This document shows positions 14,643 through 22,445 of a stretch of 30,993 nucleotides of DNA, piece by piece (position 1 is the first letter of the stretch; every line of letters starts with the position of its first letter). Source of the DNA: Verrucomicrobiales bacterium. GTDB lineage: Bacteria > Verrucomicrobiota > Verrucomicrobiia > Verrucomicrobiales > DEV007. Under the pieces are notes generated by a model. It saw nothing but the letters and a program-made list of their open reading frames with translations, searched no databases and was not told the origin of the DNA. Made by a program: the position numbers and the translations under genes. Where the stretch lies: the NCBI GenBank assembly GCA_021648365.1, contig JAKISY010000058.1, positions 1 to 30,993 of the forward strand, in the 5' to 3' direction.

Positions 14643-14692
14643 TTGATTATGAAATCAATTTGACTAGTTTGATTAAATTAATTAAATTGATC
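14643..14692. promoter_or_regulatory. Palindrome-rich divergent control region of arsM and the TA cassette
   Basis: A perfect 16-nt palindrome, TTGATTATGAAATCAA (14643-14658), is followed by AATCAA/TTGATT arms at 14653-14658 and 14669-14674. An imperfect AT-rich palindrome at 14671-14692 ends 2 nt before the antitoxin start. Phd/YefM antitoxins typically repress their own promoter through such sites. ATCAA...TTGAT is also the kind of motif bound by ArsR-type repressors, but no arsR is present in the window. Binding by either is inference. Confidence 0.45.
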
Positions 14693-14694
14693 TT

Positions 14695-14985
14695 ATGATC
14701 AAACTACCTGCATCCGAGGCCAAGCTCCATTTCGGAGCTTTGATTGATAAGGTTCAGCGGGAACCTATCACGATTGAACGGCAGGGGCGCCCTGTGGCGG
14801 TGGTGCTTTCTTATGATAGTTACTTGGAACAGGAAAAAAACGGGATGTCTGATAGTGATAGGAGAAAGGCGCTGGAGTTCCTTGATCGCTGGGGAAAGCG
14901 TCCTGTTGTGGAAGACGTGGAGGAAAAAATGCAGGGTGATGTTAAAGCTCAGGCAATTTGGGGGAAATACGTGCAAGGCACATGA
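14695..14985 (+). CDS. Phd/YefM-family antitoxin
   Basis: A 96-residue type II antitoxin. The N-terminus shows the Phd fold pattern: IKLPASEAKLHFGALIDKVQ, PITIERQGRPVAVVLSYDSY. This is a strand, a helix with the LGxLxDxV-like block, then the GRPVAV strand pair. The C-terminal part is charged and helical and would wrap the toxin. Its TGA overlaps the toxin ATG (ATGA), the usual arrangement in such cassettes. It is transcribed against the surrounding arsenic genes and probably autoregulates through the upstream palindromes. Confidence 0.9.
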   Translation: MIKLPASEAKLHFGALIDKVQREPITIERQGRPVAVVLSYDSYLEQEKNGMSDSDRRKALEFLDRWGKRPVVEDVEEKMQGDVKAQAIWGKYVQGT

Positions 14986-15383
14986 ACTTGTTTTTTGATA
15001 CGAATATTTTGTTGGATGTGGCTTTAAGAAGGTCTCCTTTTTTTGATCGATCTCAAGCTGTGTTGATGGATGCGATAGAGCATCATTCTTGTTTTCTTTC
15101 TTGGCATACTCTTTCGAATATTTTTTACATTCTCACTAAGCTGGAAGGCAAGGAGGTCGCGTTAGATTTCATCAATCATTTGTGTAAGTTTTGTCGTATT
15201 GCTCCAGTCGAGCATGAGGACATAGATGTAGCTTTCAAGTATAACAGTGGTGATTTTGAAGACGCGATGCAAATCGCCTGTGCCTTAGCCTGCAGTGCTG
15301 ATCTCATAGTGACTCGTGATCCTGCCGGATTTTCTAAGTCGCCCTTGTCGATCTCTGATCTGTCGGTGGATAGAGATAAGTGA
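14982..15383 (+). CDS. PIN-domain ribonuclease toxin
   Basis: A 133-residue VapC-like endoribonuclease partnered with the Phd antitoxin. The start is the ATG at 14982, overlapping the antitoxin stop; the open frame begins 24 nt earlier but inside the antitoxin. Acidic metal ligands are visible: Asp6 (FFDTNILLD), the internal DFEDAMQ segment (Asp91, Asp94) and Asp113 in TRDPAGF, with the LSWHTLSNI segment between. Base composition is clearly AT-richer than the flanking ars genes, consistent with recent acquisition. The stop is only 18 nt from the arsS stop, tail to tail. Substrate RNA unknown. Confidence 0.88.
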   Translation: MNLFFDTNILLDVALRRSPFFDRSQAVLMDAIEHHSCFLSWHTLSNIFYILTKLEGKEVALDFINHLCKFCRIAPVEHEDIDVAFKYNSGDFEDAMQIACALACSADLIVTRDPAGFSKSPLSISDLSVDRDK

Positions 15384-15401
15384 ATCTAAAAAACGCAGTT
15401 A

Positions 15402-16391
15402 TTAGGTCAGCGCGCCACCACAGGAGGAGCCGCTGCCAGCGGTGCAGCCAAAACAGTGGGCACCGGTGCGAATGGGGATGTTGGCGAAGGTGTGTGGATC
15501 GATGTGCCAGAGGTGCAGGCTGTCGTCACTGCATGAGCTGGGGGCATCAAGCGACAGTTTTAGCATTTGGTTGAAGTCGCAGTCGAAGACTTCGCCGAGC
15601 CAGGAGACGTTGATGGTATTGCGACACATCAAGCCATCGATGGTGCTGGGGTTGAAGGATTCGCGTAGCAGCTGGTTGTAAGATTGATATTGGCCGGTGT
15701 TCTTGAGGTGGGAGGCGAAGCGGGCGATGGGCATGTTGGCGATGCAATAGAGCTGGTTGAATTGGATATCAAAGTGCTCATCCATGGCTTGTTTGTAATC
15801 GGCGGTTAGTTCGGTTTGGCAGGGGGGCAGGAAGGCGCCGTTGGGGTTGTAAACGAAATTCAGCAGCAGTTGTGGGTCTCGTCCGTAACCGAGTTGATTG
15901 AGTTTTTGAAATGCTAGGATGCTGGAGTCAAAGACGCCCTCGCCACGCTGTTGGTTGACGTTATCTGGTTGATAGCAGGGCATCGAGGCGATGATTTCGA
16001 CTTGGTGGTCACGTAGAAACTCTGGCACCCATTGGTAACCAGATTCGTTGATGATGGTGGCGTTGAGTCGGGTCATCACGCGCCGTGGTTGCTCAAACTG
16101 ACGAACGCTTTCTACTAGACGACGGTAGTCGGGGATCATTTCTGGGGTGCCACCGGTGAGGTCGAGGGTGGGGATGTTGGTTTTTTCGAACCACTCGAGG
16201 ATGCGGTCGATAGTTGATCCGTCCATGATCTCTTTGCGCTTGGGGCCGGCGTTGACGTGGCAATGGGTGCAGGTGAGGTTGCACAGTTTGCCGATGTTGA
16301 GCTGGAGGATCTCTGGTCGCGAGCGTCGCAGGCTGACGTGGTGGTCGGCGAGCGCTTGGTCGAAGGCATTGAGTTGTGACAGAGTTGGCAT
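15402..16391 (-). CDS. arsS: Arsenosugar biosynthesis radical SAM protein
   Basis: A 329-residue radical SAM enzyme of the ArsS family (formerly described as radical SAM/Cys-rich proteins). It binds a [4Fe-4S] cluster through Cys37-Cys41-Cys44 (CNLTCTHCHVNAG). The C-terminal SPASM-like region has AHCFGCTAGSGSSCGGAL (Cys313, Cys316, Cys324), the family hallmark. ArsS is known to transfer a 5'-deoxyadenosyl group to dimethylarsenic, giving the arsenosugar nucleoside precursor. The arsM product is therefore its natural substrate. It is separated from arsM by the toxin-antitoxin cassette on the other strand. Some relatives use selenocysteine in the Cys-rich tail; here all are plain TGT/TGC codons and the stop is TAA. 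Confidence 0.9.
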   Translation of the reverse strand: MPTLSQLNAFDQALADHHVSLRRSRPEILQLNIGKLCNLTCTHCHVNAGPKRKEIMDGSTIDRILEWFEKTNIPTLDLTGGTPEMIPDYRRLVESVRQFEQPRRVMTRLNATIINESGYQWVPEFLRDHQVEIIASMPCYQPDNVNQQRGEGVFDSSILAFQKLNQLGYGRDPQLLLNFVYNPNGAFLPPCQTELTADYKQAMDEHFDIQFNQLYCIANMPIARFASHLKNTGQYQSYNQLLRESFNPSTIDGLMCRNTINVSWLGEVFDCDFNQMLKLSLDAPSSCSDDSLHLWHIDPHTFANIPIRTGAHCFGCTAGSGSSCGGALT

Positions 16392-16575
16392 TTGAGTTGG
16401 AATGGTGAGTCTGCTAGCTGGACGAAGTTTGCAACGAATCCTTACAGGTTAAAGGGTTTGAGTTCAAGGGGGGAGGGTGAACATCAATCGCTACAACTTT
16501 TTTGTGGTCAAATTTATTCTTGTGATTAGTTTTGCATGGGTATTGTGTAAAAGGAATTATAGACTTTATTATATT

Positions 16576-17595
16576 ATGGCTACTTGGCACTACGCAGACA
16601 AAAATAAGGAACAGCATCAGGTCGAAGATTGTGATCTAGAGGCTGTGGTGAAATCTGGGCAAATCACGCCAGCGACTCCAGTTTGGAAAAGCGGCATGGA
16701 TGGCTGGAAACCAGCGAAGGAAGTTTTAGGGGATGTGTTTGCTACTACGGGAGGAGCTGCCAGCGCTCCGCCTCCATTGAGTAATGCGGTGGCGTCGGGG
16801 CAAATGAAGGCGCATGAGATCGATCACGAAATCTTTGGCGACGATATGCAGATTGTGGAGATTGAACTGGATCCAGGTGAGACGGTGATCGCTGAGGCGG
16901 GTGCGATGAACTACCTTGAAGAAGATATTTCTTTTGAGGCTAAGATGGGAGATGGGGCCAAACCCGATGCTGGAATGATGGGTGCTTTGTTGGCGGTCGG
17001 TAAGCGGGTGTTGACGGGTGAGTCGATTTTTCTAACTCACTTTACTCACACTGGATCGAGTGGTAAGCGGCGAGTGGCTTTTGCGGCGCCTTATCCGGGT
17101 AAAATCATTGCGCTTGATTTGGATGACACGGGTGGCGAGATCACTTGTCAGAAAGATGCTTTTCTTTGTGCGGCTAAAGGCACGGAGGTGTCGATTGCTT
17201 TCCACAAAAAACTCGGGGCAGGATTTTTTGGTGGTGAGGGTTTTATTCTTCAGCGTCTGCGTGGTGATGGCATGGCGTTCATTCACGCTGGTGGCACGGT
17301 GATCGAGCGTGAGCTGAAGGGCGAGACGCTGCGGGTGGATACGGGTTGTTTGGTGGCGTTTTCACCGGGGATCGATTATGATATCCAGCGCGCAGGCAAT
17401 ATGAAGTCGATGTTCTTTGGTGGTGAGGGCATGTTTCTCGCAACCTTGAGTGGGCATGGCAAGGTGTGGTTGCAGAGCCTGCCCTTTTCGCGCATGGCGG
17501 ATAGGATTCTGGCTCACGCACCTTCTGCGGGTGGTAAGTCTAAGGGGGAAGGTAGTGTGTTAGGCGGGATTGGCCGTTTGCTGGATGGGGATTGA
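16576..17595 (+). CDS. GYF_2 / AIM24 (TIGR00266) family protein
   Basis: A 339-residue protein. The start is set at the ATG at 16576, where a GYF_2-type domain begins (MATWHYADKNKEQHQVED, VWKSGMDGWKPAKEVLG). The open frame upstream to 16477 is hydrophobic and unlike the family. Residues about 80-320 are the AIM24/TIGR00266 beta-rich domain: IVEIELDPGETVIAEAGAMN, ESIFLTHFTHTGSSGKRRVA, GEGFILQRLRGDGMAFIHAG and GLSG-like repeats near the end. Members form beta-trefoil-like barrels, and their bacterial function is poorly known. There is no signal peptide, so it is probably cytoplasmic. The stop lies 11 nt from that of the convergent hydrolase. Confidence 0.85.
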   Translation: MATWHYADKNKEQHQVEDCDLEAVVKSGQITPATPVWKSGMDGWKPAKEVLGDVFATTGGAASAPPPLSNAVASGQMKAHEIDHEIFGDDMQIVEIELDPGETVIAEAGAMNYLEEDISFEAKMGDGAKPDAGMMGALLAVGKRVLTGESIFLTHFTHTGSSGKRRVAFAAPYPGKIIALDLDDTGGEITCQKDAFLCAAKGTEVSIAFHKKLGAGFFGGEGFILQRLRGDGMAFIHAGGTVIERELKGETLRVDTGCLVAFSPGIDYDIQRAGNMKSMFFGGEGMFLATLSGHGKVWLQSLPFSRMADRILAHAPSAGGKSKGEGSVLGGIGRLLDGD

Positions 17596-17606
17596 GGGGT
17601 GTCTAT

Positions 17607-19721
17607 TCACTTCCTCTCTGTTGTTCGGATCTCAAACTTGCCTTCTTCCCATTTAAGGTTTTTGGCTAGGTCTTGCACGTAGTTCCAGCCTTTAGCATCT
17701 TTTTGGTAGAGGCGGACTTGGCTGCGTTCGGCTGCCATGGCGACGGCTTGTGGGGTGTCGATGAAGCGGAGAACATTGAGGTAAATGGGGCCGTCGCGGT
17801 GACTGGTGGGCAGTTGGTGCAGGTCGAGGCGAGTGATGTCGGGTTCGAACAGGGAGGCGTAGAGGGCATTACCCGCCATGGCGGCTGAGGATTGTAGCCA
17901 GAGGGGGGTGTCGTGCATACCGTCGATGTTGCGCAGGGCTTGCACGGCGCGGCGGATGTCCCAGGTCTGCATGCTGTCTTGGGTCTGACCGAGCAGCATG
18001 AAGCGGCGGCGGATGTGGGTGCGGGTGCGTTCGTCTTGCTTGAAGGCGGTGGGGCCGACTCCGCGTGGGCAGACGTAAGCCATTGCCCATTTTTGTGAGC
18101 GGTACATTTTGCGTTCTTGTTGGTAGGCGTTTTGATCGAGTCCTGGCAGTTTGATGCCAGGAAAAGCTTCGGGGAAGGCTGCTCCGGTGGTAGCGAGGAA
18201 GTCTTGCCAGTTTTTTTCGTCGAGCACGTTGAGCACGGTGAGGTCGAGGTCTTGGTTAGCCAGTCCTTCACGATGTAGGAGGTAGAGGCGTAGTTGGATT
18301 TTTTCCTGACTGATGAAGTCCCATGACGAGAGGGTGATGCCGTCGCGAGTGATGCTGGCGGCGGGGATCAGGTTGGTGGGGCCGGGGTTGCTCGGCCAGC
18401 CTCGGAAGGAGCGGCTTTTGAGCCGGCGCATCCATAGGTCGCGGGTGGAGAGCCAGTCATCTTTGCTGGTGGGGGCGGTGCGATTGATGGCTTTTTTGGT
18501 GAAGTATTCGTCGATGTCGGTATTGCGTTGGTCGTTGGGTATTTTGTCGAGCACTTTGAGTTGTTCGATTTTGAAAATCTTAGGGGCGGTGGTATCGGCG
18601 ATCTCGTCGCTGATGTCTTTGCCTTTGAGGAAACGTTCGAACCACTGGAAGGCATTGGTCCGCAGCGGTTGGGTGTCTTTGTGTCCGCCTTCGTAGATGG
18701 CGAGGCCGATGTTATCCTCGGCTCCGAGCAGCTTGTAGATGCGGCGGGTTTTGTTGTAAACATCGATCACGCCGTCGAGCGGGAAGATGGGGTCTTTGTC
18801 GGTATTGGTGATGAGCAGGGGGCGCGGGGCGAGCAGGGCGGCAACCAGTGGGTAGTCCCAGCGGTAGGTGTTGACTTGGAACATGCAGTCGCAGTGACCT
18901 TTGACTACGCCGTCGATGACGTGATTTTTCAGATTGGTGATACCGGCGACGGGGACGGCGACTTTGATGCGTTCGTCGAGCGCGGCGGCGTACCAGGAGT
19001 AGGCTCCGCCTCCGGAGCGTCCGGTGATGCCGATGCGCTTGCCATCGACTTCGGGGCGAGATTGTAGGTAGTCGATGGCGCGGATGCTGTTCCAGGCTTC
19101 GACGCCAGCGGGGGTGTAGCCGCGGGCGTTCCACCACCAGCGGTTTTTGCTGTAAGTGCCGTGGTGGATGCCTTCGATCTCACCGAGTTGTAGGGTGTCG
19201 ATGGTGAGACAGACGTAACCGTTACTGGCGAACCATTCGCCGTGGTGTTGGTAGTGGGTTTTGTTGCCGTAGCTGATGTCGTTTTTTTTCTCTTTGCCAT
19301 GTCCGCAGACGTAGAGGATGGCGGGTGATTTGCCTTTGGCGTTTTTGGGCAGGTAGAGGTTGCCGGTGACGTAGAGTCCAGGGCGGGATTCGAAGACGAG
19401 TTTTTCGACGGTGAATTTTTCGTGATCGAGTTTGCCGGTGATTTTGGCGTCGAGGGGGGAGCGTGCGGGTAGCGGCTGGAGGCCGAGCATTTCGTAGAGT
19501 TGGCGGCGGTAGCTGTCGCGGGCTTGCTGCCAGTCTTCTTTGCTGTTGATGTTGTTGAGGGTGCGGTTGGTGAGCCGCTGAGTTTCGAGTTTGAAATACT
19601 CGGCGATCATTTGATCACCAGGGCCGGCATCAGGATCGGTTTTTTCTTTGGCTGGGCTTTGCGCCCAAGAAAGAAGGGGAGAAAAAAGGATTAAGGCGAT
19701 CAGCGAGACTTGGGTTTTCAT
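17607..19721 (-). CDS. Large secreted two-domain alpha/beta-hydrolase
   Basis: A 704-residue protein from the ATG at 19721, where a signal peptide begins (MKTQVSLIALILFSPLLSWA); the frame also allows a start 10 codons upstream. The N-terminal half is an alpha/beta-hydrolase: LYVTGNLYLPKN, HGKEKKND, the nucleophile elbow GRSGGG (Ser236), an acid near KDPIFPLDG and a histidine in GGHKDTQP. It resembles acetylxylan-esterase or prolyl-oligopeptidase relatives. The C-terminal half repeats the general pattern (RLYLLHREG, then WLQSSAAMAGNALYASL) with a degraded elbow. Expected in the periplasm or outside, acting on an ester or peptide of a polysaccharide. No carbohydrate-binding module is visible, and the substrate cannot be named. 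Confidence 0.8.
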   Translation of the reverse strand: MKTQVSLIALILFSPLLSWAQSPAKEKTDPDAGPGDQMIAEYFKLETQRLTNRTLNNINSKEDWQQARDSYRRQLYEMLGLQPLPARSPLDAKITGKLDHEKFTVEKLVFESRPGLYVTGNLYLPKNAKGKSPAILYVCGHGKEKKNDISYGNKTHYQHHGEWFASNGYVCLTIDTLQLGEIEGIHHGTYSKNRWWWNARGYTPAGVEAWNSIRAIDYLQSRPEVDGKRIGITGRSGGGAYSWYAAALDERIKVAVPVAGITNLKNHVIDGVVKGHCDCMFQVNTYRWDYPLVAALLAPRPLLITNTDKDPIFPLDGVIDVYNKTRRIYKLLGAEDNIGLAIYEGGHKDTQPLRTNAFQWFERFLKGKDISDEIADTTAPKIFKIEQLKVLDKIPNDQRNTDIDEYFTKKAINRTAPTSKDDWLSTRDLWMRRLKSRSFRGWPSNPGPTNLIPAASITRDGITLSSWDFISQEKIQLRLYLLHREGLANQDLDLTVLNVLDEKNWQDFLATTGAAFPEAFPGIKLPGLDQNAYQQERKMYRSQKWAMAYVCPRGVGPTAFKQDERTRTHIRRRFMLLGQTQDSMQTWDIRRAVQALRNIDGMHDTPLWLQSSAAMAGNALYASLFEPDITRLDLHQLPTSHRDGPIYLNVLRFIDTPQAVAMAAERSQVRLYQKDAKGWNYVQDLAKNLKWEEGKFEIRTTERK

Positions 19722-19826
19722 GGAAGGGGTGGATTGAGGGTTGTGGTTCATGTGTAGGCACGAACTACGCTCAATCTAGCGCTCCTGTCCAGTCTTGGCT
19801 GGTGTGTGTGAAAGTGGGGAGGCTTG

Positions 19827-20135
19827 CTAATTTTTGAATTTCCCGAGATTGCTTTCTGGCACGACGTAGAGCTGGTATTTGACCAGTTTTCGGTTGAGTT
19901 CGTCTGCAGTGTCGTGGCGGACGGATTGGCGGATGTCGGCGGCGACGTTGGCGGGTGGGATGCGGTCGAGGAAGCTGACGGTGCGATCTTTGTGAATGAT
20001 AATGGGAGCGATGGACATGGTGCCGAGTGTTTTGTGGAGTCCGATGATTTCAGGATGTTTTTTTACGGCGATGAGACCTGTGACTAAGCTGGAGGCTGCG
20101 GTGATGGCTGCTGCGGCTTTGAGGATCGTATTCAT
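19827..20135 (-). CDS. Small exported or membrane-anchored hypothetical protein
   Basis: A 102-residue frame. The N-terminus (MNTILKAAAAITAASSLVTG) is a signal peptide or single membrane anchor. The remaining 80 residues are soluble and mixed in charge (KKHPEIIGLHKTLGTMSIAP, then DELNRKLVKYQLYVVPESN). No family recognised. I prefer this strand over the overlapping plus-strand frame because it has a sensible export signal and charge balance. It stands alone, 75 nt upstream of the large hydrolase gene on the same strand. Confidence 0.6.
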   Translation of the reverse strand: MNTILKAAAAITAASSLVTGLIAVKKHPEIIGLHKTLGTMSIAPIIIHKDRTVSFLDRIPPANVAADIRQSVRHDTADELNRKLVKYQLYVVPESNLGKFKN

Positions 20136-20540
20136 GTTGGGGATTGGGTTGGGGGTTGAGAGTGTAGGGAGAGCGTCTTATTAAGTTATTGTTGTGAGGA
20201 CTTGATCTGTGACTTCTTTTAAGAAAAAAGGTGGAGATTGGGAGCTCACAGTGGGATAGACGGGGGTGGTGGGGTTTTTATTCAAATGATTGAAGGTTTT
20301 TTTTGAGCTGGATACTTGGTGCTGAAAGGCTGCTACAACGGCGGGTTCGGGTGAATGAAACGCCGTAAATCAGTGAAAGTTCTGTTTTTTTTCCAATTTT
20401 GAGCAATCGTGGAGCTTGGGTCGTGGCATGCTTTGAGTGGGGCTTGATGGATGTATGTGGTTTTCTGCTTGCACGATTAGGATTGTGCGACTAAATAAGC
20501 AAGGCTCTCGGAAAATCGAGGCAGCCTATATTTTTTAGCC
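20136..20540. other. Gene-free interval upstream of the histone-like gene
   Basis: No coding frame or recognisable RNA gene in 405 nt. Short pairing elements near the right end are gcacgat...attgtgc (about 20471-20489) and ctcg gaaaat cgag just before the next start codon. A weak promoter-like pair (ttgcac, 17 nt, taaata) overlaps the first hairpin. These may form the leader of the following gene. Confidence 0.35.
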
Positions 20541-20834
20541 ATGAGCAAGCAGTATAACAAAGAGATCAAGCGTAAAAGACGTAAGGACTACCTGAAGCGT
20601 AAAAAAGAGCGTGAACAAACCGCGCTGCTTTTAGATAAGGCTTCGGGAAAAAAATCTTCTTCAACGGCATCTAAGGATGGTGCTGCTAAAAAGAAAGCTG
20701 CGGCTAAGAAGGCTCCAGCGAAAAAAGCTGCAGCTAAGAAAAAGGCTCCAGCGAAAAAAGCTGCGGCTAAGAAAAAAGCGCCAGCGAAAAAAGCAGTGGC
20801 GAAAAAAGCAGCTGCTGACAAGTCAGACAGTTGA
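20541..20834 (+). CDS. Short basic protein with histone-H1-like KAAAKK tail
   Basis: A 97-residue, very lysine-rich protein. The N-terminal 25 residues (MSKQYNKEIKRKRRKDYLKR) form a basic helical block seen in a conserved verrucomicrobial family. Residues 48-90 are tandem AAKKAPAKK-type repeats like the C-terminus of eukaryotic histone H1 and bacterial Hc1/Hc2 or AlgP proteins. The repeats are visible at DNA level too (gctaagaaaaaggctccagc). It probably binds DNA or RNA through charge and may compact the nucleoid. Length of the repetitive tail is likely variable between strains. Frames on both other strands across the repeat are artefacts of the low complexity. No ribosome binding site is evident. 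Confidence 0.8.
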   Translation: MSKQYNKEIKRKRRKDYLKRKKEREQTALLLDKASGKKSSSTASKDGAAKKKAAAKKAPAKKAAAKKKAPAKKAAAKKKAPAKKAVAKKAAADKSDS

Positions 20835-20841
20835 TTTTTCC

Positions 20842-20870
20842 CCGCTCCTGTTGGACGGATTCAGGAGCGG
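20842..20870 (+). terminator. GC-rich hairpin after the histone-like gene
   Basis: A 9-bp perfect stem, CCGCTCCTG (20842-20850) with CAGGAGCGG (20862-20870), and an 11-nt loop, 7 nt after the stop codon. There is no T-tract after it on the plus strand (it is followed by aaacgg), so it may stabilise the 3' end or attenuate transcription and need not be a classical terminator. Confidence 0.45.
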
Positions 20871-20918
20871 AAACGGTCAGGGGAAAGAGGAAAGAATCAT
20901 TTATCCGTCGTTAGAGCG

Positions 20919-21374
20919 ATGGGAAGCGATCGGACATTTCTTCTGGTGGATGGCAACAATGTCATACACGCGTGGGCGGAGCTGAAGGACTTGCACCGCC
21001 GTGAGCGGGGGCTCGCTCACGAAAAGCTCAAACATCTTTTGGGTCAATATCAGGATGTTTCTGGAGTGCGGGTGGTGCTGGTTTTTGATGGGCGCGGTCA
21101 GAGGATGGAAAAAACGCAACAGGGTGAGACGCACGAGGTGCAGGTGATTTATACGGATTCTGCTCATACTGCGGATGACATCATCGAGAGATTGAGCGCG
21201 AAATACGCGAGCCGCTATCGGCTGATCGTGGCTACTAATGATATGGCGGAGCAGAGTTTGGTGTATGCTATGGGGGCTGAGGTGATCAGTGCCGAGGACT
21301 TGCATCGGCAGTTGCAGGATTCGCATGGCCTGATGGATGCGTGGTTGCAGAGGTATCGACGCAGTGACGGCTGA
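20919..21374 (+). CDS. YacP-like NYN domain ribonuclease
   Basis: A 151-residue protein consisting of one NYN (YacP/Rae1-type) PIN-fold domain. It has FLLVDGNNVIHAW at the N-terminus (Asp11 metal ligand, NN signature), VRVVLVFDGRG, the acidic HTADDIIERL segment and RLIVATNDMAEQSLVYAMGA. YacP in Bacillus (Rae1) is a ribosome-associated endoribonuclease, so a similar RNA-processing role is inferred. It follows the histone-like gene after 84 nt that contain a hairpin and precedes the M28 peptidase by 27 nt, so these could be co-transcribed. A clear ribosome binding site is missing next to the chosen ATG. Confidence 0.88.
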   Translation: MGSDRTFLLVDGNNVIHAWAELKDLHRRERGLAHEKLKHLLGQYQDVSGVRVVLVFDGRGQRMEKTQQGETHEVQVIYTDSAHTADDIIERLSAKYASRYRLIVATNDMAEQSLVYAMGAEVISAEDLHRQLQDSHGLMDAWLQRYRRSDG

Positions 21375-21401
21375 AGGGTTGTTTGAAATAGAAAGGATTA
21401 G

Positions 21402-22433
21402 ATGATGGATGCAGGTAAAGTGATTCGGTTTTGTTTGGTTGGCTTGCCAGCGGGTTTGATATTGATCACGGCGGCTTCTTTTATCTATACGGAGTGGTTC
21501 ATGCCGAGGCAGGCTAAACGTCCAGATGCTCGCGAGAGGCAGTTTGCTCAGATGATGCGCAAAGAGGTGAACCGGAAGGATTTGGAGAGTTATGTGCGTG
21601 TATTAGCGGAGGATATCGGGGAGCGGCATACGGGTGAGTTGGAGAGTTTGCAGGCGGCGGCTTTTTTCATTGAGTCCTCATTGGGGGCGAGCAATATGGG
21701 CTATCGGGTGCAGCGTCAGAAATACACGGCGGGTGAGCAGGAGGTATGGAATCTGGAGGTGACGGTGCCTGGTAATGGGAAAAGTGAAGAGGTGGTGGTG
21801 ATCGGGGCGCATTATGATACGGTTGCGGGCAGTCCTGGAGCTGATGACAATGCCTCGGGAGTGGCAGCGTTGTTGAGTTTGGCCAATGCATTCATTGGTA
21901 CCGAGAATGGGCGAACGCTGAAGTTTGTGGCTTTTGTGAATGAAGAAAGTCCTTGGGCGCGGAGTGATGAGATGGGGAGCTTGGTGTATGCCAAAGCTTT
22001 GAAGAGCAAGGGGGTGAAAGTGGTGGCGATGATCAGTTTGGATTCTTTGGGCTATTTTTCTGATGAGCCAGACAGTCAAAAACATCCTGAAGGCTCGCCA
22101 TTGGCAGCAAAAAAGGTGGCGAATTTTTTACTGGCGGTGGGGAATGAGGCTTCTGCGTTTTTGGTGAATGGGGCAAAAGCACCATTCCAAGCTAAGAGTG
22201 ATATTACTTTGCAGACTCTGGTAGCGAAAGAGGGGGATCTACACGCTGGTCGTTCGGATCACTGGTCGTTCTGGCAGCAAGGTTATCCAGCTGCGATGAT
22301 CACAGATAGCGGGCCGTTTCGCTATGCCGAGTATCATCAGGCGGGAGATCAAATGGAGCAGATCGATTTTGATCGCCTAGAGGAAGCGGTTAAAGGGATC
22401 GAGGGCATCGTCAAGAACTTGGCGAATCCGTGA
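21402..22433 (+). CDS. Membrane-anchored M28-family metallopeptidase
   Basis: A 343-residue aminopeptidase-type zinc hydrolase with an N-terminal membrane anchor (residues about 9-30, FCLVGLPAGLILITAASFIY). The co-catalytic zinc ligands of family M28 are all visible: His137 (GAHYDT), the bridging Asp in GADDNASG (148/149), the catalytic Glu pair in NEESPW (181/182), Asp214 (SLDSLGY) and His312 (YAEYHQAGD). The SDHWSFW segment is also typical. It should act in the periplasm on N-terminal residues of peptides. The start codon is doubled (ATG ATG), and either may be used. The stop lies 12 nt from the stop of the convergent C39 peptidase gene. Confidence 0.9.
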   Translation: MMDAGKVIRFCLVGLPAGLILITAASFIYTEWFMPRQAKRPDARERQFAQMMRKEVNRKDLESYVRVLAEDIGERHTGELESLQAAAFFIESSLGASNMGYRVQRQKYTAGEQEVWNLEVTVPGNGKSEEVVVIGAHYDTVAGSPGADDNASGVAALLSLANAFIGTENGRTLKFVAFVNEESPWARSDEMGSLVYAKALKSKGVKVVAMISLDSLGYFSDEPDSQKHPEGSPLAAKKVANFLLAVGNEASAFLVNGAKAPFQAKSDITLQTLVAKEGDLHAGRSDHWSFWQQGYPAAMITDSGPFRYAEYHQAGDQMEQIDFDRLEEAVKGIEGIVKNLANP

Positions 22434-22445
22434 CGTGAGGTCAAA

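Noticed and set aside
15402..16391. Selenocysteine in the Cys-rich tail of ArsS
   Set aside because: All positions are ordinary cysteine codons and there is no in-frame TGA before the TAA stop.
16477..16575. Hydrophobic N-terminal extension of the AIM24 protein
   Set aside because: The conserved GYF_2 domain begins at the downstream ATG, and the preceding codons look like AT-rich leader sequence.
20677..20985. Arginine/leucine-rich frame across the histone-like gene
   Set aside because: It is a shifted reading of the lysine/alanine repeats and runs into the NYN gene.
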